Assembly (NCBI GenBank): GCA_964440915.1
Contig: CAYTTV010000057.1
Span: forward strand, 1 to 20,570
Source of the DNA: CAMPJM01 sp964440915
Lineage (GTDB): Bacteria; Bacteroidota; Bacteroidia; Cytophagales; Cyclobacteriaceae
Direction of reading: 5' to 3'
Length of the DNA stretch: 20,570 bases
Shown here piece after piece: positions 14,357-20,570 of the stretch; position 1 is the stretch's first letter, and each line of letters opens with the position of its first letter. The notes below the pieces were generated by a model. That model saw only the letters and a list, made by a program, of their open reading frames with translations. It did no database searches and was not told the DNA's origin. Made by a program: the position numbers and the translations under genes.

Positions 14357-14650
14357 TTATATTGTTACTGTCGGGAAGTAAATCTTGCTTCCCTGGTTCC
14401 TTTTAAACGATGGCTCATATTTAATATAGCCAAAATCACTCAAATCCCGGATGCTTTTATGGTAGGTGGCACTGGCTGAAATCTTTGCTATGCGCATAAT
14501 CTGGTAGCTAAAGACTTGCACCGGGTTAATATAGTTTTGCTCCTTCCAATATTGAAGCAATGCTGCATAGATGCCAATGTGCGTGATACTAATTCTCGGA
14601 TCTTTTTCAATTGCCATAAAAAAATCAGATAATGGTTGCAAGGTATCCAT
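14357..14650 (-). CDS. Small winged-helix-like DNA-binding protein of Bacteroidota mobile elements
   Basis: 97 residues. I recognise the pattern DPRISITHIGIYAALLQYW … VFSYQIMRIAKISASATYHKSIRDLSDFGYIKYEPS, which from memory recurs in small proteins of Bacteroidota conjugative elements. The central part reads as a winged helix: KISASATYHKSIRDL is the probable recognition helix and GYIKYEPSFKRNQGSKIYF a wing of two strands. This resembles replication-initiator or transcriptional-regulator folds; no enzymatic motif is present. It starts 23 bp after the stop of the preceding gene and ends 14-20 bp before the next, so it is in the same transcript as the transfer genes. Its specific target is unknown; control of transfer genes or of element replication are the main options. 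Confidence 0.75.
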   Translation of the reverse strand: MDTLQPLSDFFMAIEKDPRISITHIGIYAALLQYWKEQNYINPVQVFSYQIMRIAKISASATYHKSIRDLSDFGYIKYEPSFKRNQGSKIYFPTVTI

Positions 14651-14673
14651 ACAGCATTGCTATTATCTCCTTA

Positions 14674-15606
14674 TCAAGCGATGGATTGGCTTTTTCTTCG
14701 TCTTTTCTTCTTACCTAATTGCGGGGTATCGATCTCGGTATTATCTGTATCTTCGCTTTGTTTTACAATTTGGATCTTCTCTTGCTTCTCCTCCTTAATT
14801 TGCCTGCTCCCTTGCTTGTTCATATTGGTATCATAAATGTTAATGGATTTAAATTGAGGGTTTGCCTCAATATATTGGCGCTGTTCATTTCCGTTTTGAG
14901 AGAAGGTGACGGCTTGTTTGTTGCCCTTTTGTAGAGAGTTTAAAAGTGCAGTCTTATCATTCTCATTGGAAAGCTCTTTTATGGACAATTTGGACAATGT
15001 CTTTTCTAAGTCAAACCCATAATTCTGGTGAAACTGCTTTATTTTGAAATTGCCATTTTTGTCGCTGTTCTTCATGTCAAGCTGGATCCATGCATTATAG
15101 ACCTGGCCTTCCTTATTTGTCAAGTCTTTGTTTACCGCCCTCCCGTTCATTAAATTATAAGCTTCCTTTAAAGTTATGCTGTTGCCTTTGTTGAGGTAAA
15201 AGGTCTGTGTCAGGGCTTCAGGTTTGTTTTCCTGCTTCAATGTCAGGTCGTACTTATTGAAGAAATACATGTCGCTCTGGTCGGACTTCCTGAAATGTAA
15301 TGTGGAAATGGTTTCGTCCTTTCCAAAACTCCCTTCATGGAGGAGCAAAAATTTTGGTGTCTGCTTCTGCATCCTTTCTTTCAATTCATTTTCCAGGCCC
15401 TCTCCGAAGCCCGTAAACTTTACCTGATCTTTCAGGTATTCAAAATTTTTCTGGTTCATGATATATGTTTTTTGAGTGTTTAATGATTGTTGTTTTTCTA
15501 TATGCGCTATCAAAGCATCAGTAAAAGCATTTCCATCTGGACTGTACAGTCCATTGGCATCTGGATTTGTTTTGGAGGTATTTAATGTAAAATGTTGCCT
15601 GGCCAT
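14674..15606 (-). CDS. Conserved cytoplasmic protein of Bacteroidota conjugative elements, function unknown
   Basis: 310 residues with no signal peptide or membrane span. A distinctive block at about 135-225 includes FYLNKGNSITLKEAYNLMNG, RAVNKDLTNKEGQVYNAWIQL, KIKQFHQNYGFDLEKTLSKL and ANPQFKSINIYD. I recall this block as conserved in hypothetical proteins of conjugative elements of this phylum, but no biochemical function is known to me. The C-terminal 45 residues are charged and end KKKRRRKSQSIA, a plausible nucleic-acid-binding tail. It starts 5 bp after the traN stop codon, so it is translated from the transfer transcript although it lacks the envelope signals of the Tra proteins. Roles in DNA processing, as an anti-defence factor or in regulation are all open. 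Confidence 0.8.
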   Translation of the reverse strand: MARQHFTLNTSKTNPDANGLYSPDGNAFTDALIAHIEKQQSLNTQKTYIMNQKNFEYLKDQVKFTGFGEGLENELKERMQKQTPKFLLLHEGSFGKDETISTLHFRKSDQSDMYFFNKYDLTLKQENKPEALTQTFYLNKGNSITLKEAYNLMNGRAVNKDLTNKEGQVYNAWIQLDMKNSDKNGNFKIKQFHQNYGFDLEKTLSKLSIKELSNENDKTALLNSLQKGNKQAVTFSQNGNEQRQYIEANPQFKSINIYDTNMNKQGSRQIKEEKQEKIQIVKQSEDTDNTEIDTPQLGKKKRRRKSQSIA

Positions 15607-15611
15607 GACAT

Positions 15612-16460
15612 TTACCTTTTGTCACTTAGAGCCTTCGCCCGGACAATTGCCCTGTTCTTGACTTTTAATTCCAAATGCCTGCCTCCATTTTTTTCCATGA
15701 CCTGGACAATGAGCTGCTTATTGTCAGGGATGGTAAATTTGGGTAGGGAAAATACGAAGGTATGTTCCCTTTGTCCCTTTACAGTCACCGTATCTTGGTG
15801 AACATACAATGGTTTGATTTCGAGTTCCTGTGTAGCGGTGCGTTTAGATCTTACTTGATCACTGATGAAGAAACGGAGCTGGTCTATGTCATAATTGATA
15901 TCCGAACCATTCTCCAGCTTAATCTGATAATACATAATATTGTCCCGGATGAACAAGCCATTTAAGCTCAACTGCATACCCTGTTTTTTATCCTTTATGC
16001 CACGTATGGTCCTTTTTTTACCAACAATACGTCCGGCATCTGCTTGCAATTCCGCCTCATTTGTGGGCCCTATTGAAAATAAAGCATCCGGATCCCTTAA
16101 CTTGTCAGCAGTAAACTGAATATTTAAAGCTGATGGGTGGTCCGTATAATGCAAGATATATGAATACAAATGGCCATCGGCCGTTATTACGGTAAGGTTG
16201 GTCTCTTCGAAATCTTCTTTTCCTGCCTTTACCTGCAATATGTTTTCAACACCCTTAGCTTGTTGGACAAGGACATCTTTACTGCCCCTGTCAACACTGA
16301 CAATGGTATAGGGAAAGACCAGGTTACTTGTTTTGAAATAGGTTATGCCCAAATGATAAGGTTCAATAACCTTCATTCTAATTCCATCTTGTGAAAAGGC
16401 ATGGTTATTTGTTAAAACAAGTAAGATTCCTATAGCCATCACTGTATTTAACTTTTTCAT
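15612..16460 (-). CDS. traN: Conjugative transposon protein TraN (VirB9-like)
   Basis: 282 residues with signal peptide MKKLNTVMAIGILLVLTNNHAFS before QDG, so it is periplasmic or outer-membrane associated. The N-terminal third is typical of Bacteroidota TraN: IEPYHLGITYFKTSNLVFPYTI then VDRGSKDVLVQQAKGVENIL, VKAGKEDFEETNLTVITADG and YSYILHYTDHP, a VirB9-like beta domain. The C-terminal part (MYYQIKLENGSDINYDIDQLRFFI…) is a second beta domain. TraN is thought to form, with TraM and TraK, the core channel of the mating-pair apparatus. It lies 30 bp after traM, in the canonical order. Confidence 0.92.
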   Translation of the reverse strand: MKKLNTVMAIGILLVLTNNHAFSQDGIRMKVIEPYHLGITYFKTSNLVFPYTIVSVDRGSKDVLVQQAKGVENILQVKAGKEDFEETNLTVITADGHLYSYILHYTDHPSALNIQFTADKLRDPDALFSIGPTNEAELQADAGRIVGKKRTIRGIKDKKQGMQLSLNGLFIRDNIMYYQIKLENGSDINYDIDQLRFFISDQVRSKRTATQELEIKPLYVHQDTVTVKGQREHTFVFSLPKFTIPDNKQLIVQVMEKNGGRHLELKVKNRAIVRAKALSDKR

Positions 16461-16490
16461 ATGCGTGGAATTTTAGATCCATTAATTGAT

Positions 16491-17825
16491 TTAGAGATTT
16501 TGTTTTTCATCGAGCAATAGCACCTTATATCCGGCTTTCACTGTCACCTTTACCAGTTTTATTTTTTTGCTCAACAAGTTTTGTGCGGTTTCTATTCCGG
16601 CACCCGCTGCCTGGGCCCCCAGGGTAGGGTCCAAGGTGGTCAGTCCAATACTTTGCAGGGCACGGTCGGTGGATTGCTTGGCAGCGTCCCTTGTGATCGC
16701 ACCAGGGATATAAATTCCATCGAGGCCATCCATATCATATACAGAAAGTGCTACAGGGAAAAGTGAATTCCCATAGCGAATGCTGTTGATTTTAATATTG
16801 AGCCGTTCGCCATTCAAGGATGCTGTACCAAACAAAAAATTATCTTTTGGTACGAGTACACCATTGATATAGACGTCATTGACGAGACGGAGCTTTACAG
16901 TGGAACCGTTTGACAATGTTTGGGTTTCATGGATGACCGCTGCAATGGCATTGGCTGCTTCGCTTGATGACTTCAAATCATCGAAGGAATAAAATGCATT
17001 GTTTTGCTCGGATAAAGGGAAGAGGTGGTCAACATCTTCATTTGTAATTGAACCTTGGTCAATCAAAGAAACCAGGTCTGTCGAACTGTTCAAGGACACT
17101 GCGTAAACTTCGCCCTTTCTTTCTGCCGATAGTTGCCTGAGCTTTTCTTGCACACGATCGGGATGCTGAATGTCGAGTATTTTTTCAAGCATGCCATTTA
17201 ATTGTTGCAACTCCGGATCTTCACCCTCAGGTTGATCCAGTTCCTGCATCATCTGTTCCAGACGTTCAATATCAGGTCCATTAACACTTCCGTTACCAGG
17301 AGAGGAGTAGGCCAAGTGCCCATTGGATATTTCTTGGGATATCGGTATTGGAGAGGATTCATTCAATGCCTTGTTCAGCTGTTCCAGCTTCTCATATACC
17401 TTTGCTTCATTAGGGTCAGTATAGTTTGGTGCGGTTATAGGTGTTGTGGCGGTTTGGCTTATCCCGCTGCTTTTATACTTTAATTCATTTTCAGTAGAAC
17501 TGGTCAACTCCTGATCATCATTATTGGAAGCAGCCAGTTGGCTATAATAAGGATCTTTTTTAATGAGCTTTTCCATTCTTGCTGAATCTGATGCTGCCAT
17601 TTCATAGTAACTAAGCTTATCCAATGCTTTGTCTTCTTGCAAAAAGGGATCGGGCAAGTCCGTGTTAAATCCTTTCTGCATTTGTGTTTGGGTACCAACA
17701 TCACTGGCTTTTCCACCCCCAAGGGCCCAAAACATAGCCGTGATGAAGGGGAGCACCAATAGAGGCACTACCATCAGGAATCTTCGCTGCCTTTGAAATT
17801 TTAAATTCTGTGTTTGTGGTTCCAT
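16491..17825 (-). CDS. traM: Conjugative transposon protein TraM (VirB10-like)
   Basis: 444 residues from the ATG at 17825 (MEPQTQNLKFQRQRRF); a TTG at 17864 would extend into the preceding gene and is not preferred. A single membrane span lies near residues 14-30 (MVVPLLVLPFITAMFWA), after a short basic cytoplasmic tail. A long, variable Gln/Glu/Ser-rich periplasmic linker follows to about residue 280. The conserved TraM C-terminal domain then begins (AAVIHETQTLSNGSTVKLRL, VYINGVLVPKDNFLFGTASL, RYGNSLFPVALSVYDMDGL, GIYIPGAITRDAAKQ), and the protein ends in VTVKAGYKVLLLDEKQ. By analogy to VirB10 it spans the envelope and links the inner-membrane complex to TraN. It follows the TraL-position gene by 4 bp. 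Confidence 0.93.
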   Translation of the reverse strand: MEPQTQNLKFQRQRRFLMVVPLLVLPFITAMFWALGGGKASDVGTQTQMQKGFNTDLPDPFLQEDKALDKLSYYEMAASDSARMEKLIKKDPYYSQLAASNNDDQELTSSTENELKYKSSGISQTATTPITAPNYTDPNEAKVYEKLEQLNKALNESSPIPISQEISNGHLAYSSPGNGSVNGPDIERLEQMMQELDQPEGEDPELQQLNGMLEKILDIQHPDRVQEKLRQLSAERKGEVYAVSLNSSTDLVSLIDQGSITNEDVDHLFPLSEQNNAFYSFDDLKSSSEAANAIAAVIHETQTLSNGSTVKLRLVNDVYINGVLVPKDNFLFGTASLNGERLNIKINSIRYGNSLFPVALSVYDMDGLDGIYIPGAITRDAAKQSTDRALQSIGLTTLDPTLGAQAAGAGIETAQNLLSKKIKLVKVTVKAGYKVLLLDEKQNL

Positions 17826-17829
17826 TGTA

Positions 17830-18237
17830 TTATTCTTTTGTTTGTGACAGATAAATGTGTTCAATAAGGAGAATGCTATCGATCAGTCCTGGACGGGCCG
17901 TAATGATGCTATCAAAAGTTCTTCTACCGGAAGGTGTCTTGGCCATGCTATCCATATACTTTTTGAAATTTTGTATATGCAGGTATTCTTCCCGGCTAAT
18001 GCTTGCAGTGGGGCCCGTCGGTTCGCCTTGTAGATGGATATATTTTGGCTTTTTAATTGAGCTGGCCGGGAATGGCAATTCCCGCTTACCAGAGAAACAG
18101 CTATCGGCGACATAAATGCCAATGGTACCTGACAGGAGGCAAAAGATGATAAGCAGGATAAGCTTGCCTTTACTGGAGATCGGTTTTGTTTTGACGCCCC
18201 CACCTGTTCTGTTCTTTTTATTGAAATTGAGCAACAT
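17830..18237 (-). CDS. Small single-span membrane protein in the TraL position
   Basis: 135 residues. A basic N-terminus (MLLNFNKKNRTGGGVKTKPISSKGK) leads into one hydrophobic span at about 25-46 (LILLIIFCLLSGTIGIYVADSC), then a soluble, probably periplasmic part (EYLHIQNFKKYMDSMAKTPSGRRTFDSIITARPGLIDSILLIEHIYLSQ). Sequence alone would not name it, but it sits exactly between TraK and TraM, where Bacteroidota elements carry traL or an equivalent small membrane gene. It starts 3 bp after the traK stop and ends 4 bp before the traM start, which implies translational coupling. I therefore call it TraL-like by position and topology only. Confidence 0.8.
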   Translation of the reverse strand: MLLNFNKKNRTGGGVKTKPISSKGKLILLIIFCLLSGTIGIYVADSCFSGKRELPFPASSIKKPKYIHLQGEPTGPTASISREEYLHIQNFKKYMDSMAKTPSGRRTFDSIITARPGLIDSILLIEHIYLSQTKE

Positions 18238-18240
18238 AGT

Positions 18241-18858
18241 TTAACGGTTTTCGATTTTAAGGTCCTTATTTTCAATCGCCCGCCATCGTTCTATCAAGAA
18301 TCCATGGGGATTGTTGTCACTTCTGGATACATTACGCAAATACCCTTCAGTGATCAGGCTCCTGGAAACGGTACTCGTGGTGCGGATAATCTTTTGCTTG
18401 GCGTGGCAGCGGAAAGGGTAGGGGTATTCATTTGTTTCTATTGCTACGCTATCTATGGTTATTTCCTGGCTGATATTTCCGGCGATGATATTGGAGTAAT
18501 ATCCGCTTTCCTTAAGATTGTCATATTCCCTTTTTGCTGAAGCATCGGCGAGGTATAAAGCTTTGTTGATATTCCCTTTTATCACCTTGTCATCAGGGTC
18601 AAGTGTGAAAAAAAGCCGGTGGAAAGTTTTTACATGGTCACGTGCTTCTACAGGGATATTGTCTTTCCTGTTGGAGGCATAAGCTTCCAATGCCTTGCCA
18701 TTGGCCAAGATGTAAATTTTGCTTTGCATCTCCGATACGAGCCGATAGCTTTTATACAATGAAAAGGAACAAAGGAAGACAGATCCAACAATGACCAGCA
18801 AGCTGAAGCCCCGGATATGCTGGAAAGCCGTATCGATGTTTTTTGTTTGTTTGAACAT
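18241..18858 (-). CDS. traK: Conjugative transposon protein TraK (VirB8-like)
   Basis: 205 residues from the ATG at 18858, giving MFKQTKNIDTAFQHIRGF, the family's typical N-terminus. An ATG at 18903 overlaps the traJ stop as ATGA and would add 15 residues; it may help coupling but does not match the family start. A membrane span at about 19-37 (LLVIVGSVFLCSFSLYKSY) is followed by a periplasmic domain with DHVKTFHRLFFTLDPDDKVI, ALYLADASAKREYDNLKESG, YYSNIIAGNISQEITIDS and the C-terminal LITEGYLRNVSRSDNNPHGFLIERWRAIE. This is the layout of VirB8-type proteins that nucleate assembly of the transfer channel. All TraK blocks are intact. Confidence 0.93.
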   Translation of the reverse strand: MFKQTKNIDTAFQHIRGFSLLVIVGSVFLCSFSLYKSYRLVSEMQSKIYILANGKALEAYASNRKDNIPVEARDHVKTFHRLFFTLDPDDKVIKGNINKALYLADASAKREYDNLKESGYYSNIIAGNISQEITIDSVAIETNEYPYPFRCHAKQKIIRTTSTVSRSLITEGYLRNVSRSDNNPHGFLIERWRAIENKDLKIENR

Positions 18859-18899
18859 AATCTTTACTTTGAAAAGTGGATGATTTAAAATCTTAATTT

Positions 18900-20108
18900 T
18901 CATGAACTCCCTTTCAGTTTGTCCCCCATGTAGCCTGAGGAGGGGCGTGGGGCATCTTTGAAAGATGGAGTTGGCATGCTGTTCCCGGCCATACTCTGCG
19001 CTATCCGACCAGGCACATTTCCCATCGCACCTGCTGCCATACCTGCCCCGGCAGTCGCTGTGCTGACAACACTCCTTGACGAGCTGCTGAACAAGCTGGT
19101 GACTTTATGGCCCAAGGCACTTCCACCGCCAGCATGCACGATGTAATTGGCCACGGACGGGACAGTGAAATAGCCCACGATACCTATTACCATAAAGACG
19201 AGATAAGCCATGTCCGTTGAACTGAAAAAGGTGTCGCCATATCCCTCGACCTGTGAGATATCCATTTCAAGCATCTTTTCCTGTACCTTCCCCAGTATGG
19301 ACCCGAAGATATTGGCAACAGGTAGCCAAAGAAAAATATTGATATAGCGGGCAAACCAGACAGTAAGGGTGTGCTGGAAACCATCAAATACAGCAATCCC
19401 AAAGACAAGCGGCCCCAGTATTGAAAGCACCACCAATTGAAAGGTCCTGAGCGTGTTGATACAAAGCGCTGCCGCCTCAAACAATATCCCCAGTACTTCG
19501 CTCATCCATTCTTTGATGGAATTACGGAAATTATAGGAAGCCTTTGACATGGCAAACTTGATATCGTTCCCTATGCTTTCAAATATGCTTTCCCCAGAAG
19601 GGTCCCTGTTGTCGTAGGTATATTTATACCATCTGTCCCTGTCCCCACTTCCTGATTCACCTATGTACATTTGCCAAGCGCTGGATTTTTTAATAGCTGC
19701 TTCTTTCTGTTTCAATAAATACGCAATGGCCTTGTCTGAACCTTTCACCATTTCGGCAGTTGCGGTAACCGTTGGTTCCATTATCCCATTGACCATTGCC
19801 AATACCGAAGGAAAGATCATTATGGCAAACCCAATTACGAACGGTCTGAATAAGGGATAAAAATCTATTGGCTCTGCATTGGCAATATGGTGCCAAACCC
19901 TTGAAGCGATATACCAGATTGCAGCAAAGCCTGCTATTCCTTGCCCTATCCCCATAAGCTTACTGCACAGGGGCATCATCTCATCGTAAAGTTGGCCCAA
20001 AACACTTTGAAGGCCATTCATTTCATCTGCAATTCCTTGCGCAAAAGCCATCTGCGGCAGCACCATTCCCACTGCTGCCATAAAAGCAACACTTCTCCAC
20101 TTTGCCAT
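18900..20108 (-). CDS. traJ: Conjugative transposon protein TraJ (VirB6-like membrane protein)
   Basis: 402 residues from the ATG at 20108; a TTG two codons upstream is not preferred. An N-terminal signal or anchor segment ends MAFAQG. Several membrane spans follow: about 55-72 (GIGQGIAGFAAIWYIAS), about 88-108 (FVIGFAIMIFPSVLAMVNGI), two or three between 205 and 285 (TFQLVVLSILGPLVFGIAVF, IFLWLPVANIFGSIL) and about 303-330 (AYLVFMVIGIVGYFTVPSVA). The tail is Ser/Gly/Ala-rich and probably disordered. NIFLWLPVANIFG and YFTVPSVANYIVHAGGG are typical of Bacteroidota TraJ. It is the polytopic inner-membrane channel part of the transfer machine. It starts 10 bp after the TraI-like stop and overlaps the possible long start of traK. 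Confidence 0.93.
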   Translation of the reverse strand: MAKWRSVAFMAAVGMVLPQMAFAQGIADEMNGLQSVLGQLYDEMMPLCSKLMGIGQGIAGFAAIWYIASRVWHHIANAEPIDFYPLFRPFVIGFAIMIFPSVLAMVNGIMEPTVTATAEMVKGSDKAIAYLLKQKEAAIKKSSAWQMYIGESGSGDRDRWYKYTYDNRDPSGESIFESIGNDIKFAMSKASYNFRNSIKEWMSEVLGILFEAAALCINTLRTFQLVVLSILGPLVFGIAVFDGFQHTLTVWFARYINIFLWLPVANIFGSILGKVQEKMLEMDISQVEGYGDTFFSSTDMAYLVFMVIGIVGYFTVPSVANYIVHAGGGSALGHKVTSLFSSSSRSVVSTATAGAGMAAGAMGNVPGRIAQSMAGNSMPTPSFKDAPRPSSGYMGDKLKGSS

Positions 20109-20118
20109 AATCAATTGT

Positions 20119-20570
20119 TTAATAGGTTAGCCCATAAATCTCTTTGATTGTAAGTGCATCATTGTTATCCCTGGCCTTTTGTACTGCCAGTATTGTTGCA
20201 TTGTTGTTGAAATGCCGTAGGAACAACAATTTGTCCTGCATGTCCAAATATATATTGTCTATTGCCTGTAGTCGTTCATCGTCTGACATCCGAAGTTTGC
20301 CTGCCGTGATTACATTCGTCAAGTCATTGAGGTTGTCCAGGCTTTGCTCAAATAGCTTGTCATATACACTTGCCAGGTAACCAAGTTCCTCTGGGCTAAA
20401 GTTGCCACTTTGTCTGAAGCGCCCAATAGCGGTTTTATATTCTTCGATCAGGATCAGCTGATAGTTAATTATACCGGCTACTTTTTTATATTCCCTGACC
20501 TCAGGGCTCACCGCCAGCAATCCATCAAGGAATGTTTTATGCAGGTTGAAATTGCCCTTTGATAAATCCT
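20119..20570 (-). CDS. Conjugal transfer protein TraI-like (5' end beyond window)
   Basis: The frame is open to the window edge, so this is the C-terminal ~150 residues of a longer protein. The visible part reads …LSKGNFNLHKTFLDGLLAVS, then EYKKVAGIINYQLILIEEYK, GNFSPEELGYLASVYDKLFE, NLNDLTNVITAGKLRMSDDE, then LFLRHFNNNATILAVQKARD and the end TIKEIYGLTY. I recognise the SPEEL…YxxL…NLDEL…MSD.ER…LRxFN pattern from Bacteroidota proteins annotated as conjugal transfer protein TraI, which lie directly before traJ and normally carry a signal peptide (not visible here). It is a helical, probably periplasmic component and should not be confused with the F-plasmid relaxase TraI. The exact role is unknown. 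Confidence 0.75.
   Translation of the reverse strand, partial: DLSKGNFNLHKTFLDGLLAVSPEVREYKKVAGIINYQLILIEEYKTAIGRFRQSGNFSPEELGYLASVYDKLFEQSLDNLNDLTNVITAGKLRMSDDERLQAIDNIYLDMQDKLLFLRHFNNNATILAVQKARDNNDALTIKEIYGLTY

Larger units (their letters stand above)
13756..20570. mobile_element. One end of a putative integrative conjugative element at tRNA-Thr
   Basis: From the tRNA 3' end to the window edge all genes are minus-strand transfer or element genes (TraI-like, J, K, L-position, M, N, an element-conserved protein, two DNA-binding proteins), while everything left of the tRNA is chromosomal housekeeping. Integration at a tRNA 3' end is the usual mode of tyrosine-recombinase elements. The element extends beyond the right edge; the integrase, relaxase, TraG ATPase and second att copy are not visible, so the left boundary at about 13756 is inferred. 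Confidence 0.65.

Noticed and set aside
13756..20570. Second copy of the tRNA-Thr 3' end (attR) inside the window
   Set aside because: I searched by eye for the TTCGATCCCGGCAGGG segment right of the tRNA and found none; the far end must lie outside the window.

Overview
The window reads as a chromosomal scaffold piece from a Bacteroidota bacterium, most likely a gliding member of the Cytophagales or a related order. The evidence is a secreted glycosidase with a C-terminal type IX secretion (T9SS) sorting domain, signal peptides cut before Gln (…FG|Q, …VG|Q), a promoter of the Bacteroidota form (TTTG, 19 nt, TAnnTTTG), and a transfer operon of the TraI-J-K-L-M-N type found only in this phylum. 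Two 100-N scaffold gaps are present; the first looks spurious.

Positions 1 to about 13.75 kb are chromosomal. First come the start of an unknown minus-strand gene and a minus-strand biotin carboxylase (accC). A 1.2 kb gene-free stretch follows, filled with hairpin-rich dispersed repeats. Next is a cell-envelope cluster: a T9SS-exported clan GH-A-like glycosidase, convergent with a NamZ-type (DUF1343) exo-N-acetylmuramidase, which is divergent from a 981-residue secreted fusion of a NagZ-type GH3 domain and an AmiE/class C beta-lactamase-like serine hydrolase. NamZ, NagZ and AmiE are the three activities of the Bacillus subtilis namZ-nagZ-amiE muropeptide recycling cluster; here two are fused and the third is adjacent. 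After a second repeat-rich gap come pdxH (minus), a YqgE/AlgH family gene (plus) and a five-repeat DUF349 protein (plus).

At 13.68 kb lies a tRNA-Thr(TGT) gene with its own promoter and terminator. From there to the right edge every gene is on the minus strand and tightly packed: TraI-like (cut by the edge), TraJ, TraK, a TraL-position protein, TraM, TraN, a conserved element-borne cytoplasmic protein, and two small DNA-binding proteins, the last next to the tRNA. This is best read as one end of an integrative conjugative element inserted at the 3' end of tRNA-Thr. Repeated and inverted GGTTAAAAA-type motifs between the tRNA and the first element gene look like recombinase or excisionase arm sites. 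The integrase, relaxase, coupling protein and far attachment site are not in the window.

Apart from genes, the window carries at least four families of short intergenic repeats, each seen twice: a 148-bp three-hairpin element, a two-hairpin REP-like element, a TTTGGGCG…CCGC element, and a 14-bp-period GTCT array. No CRISPR array, rRNA or insertion sequence is seen.
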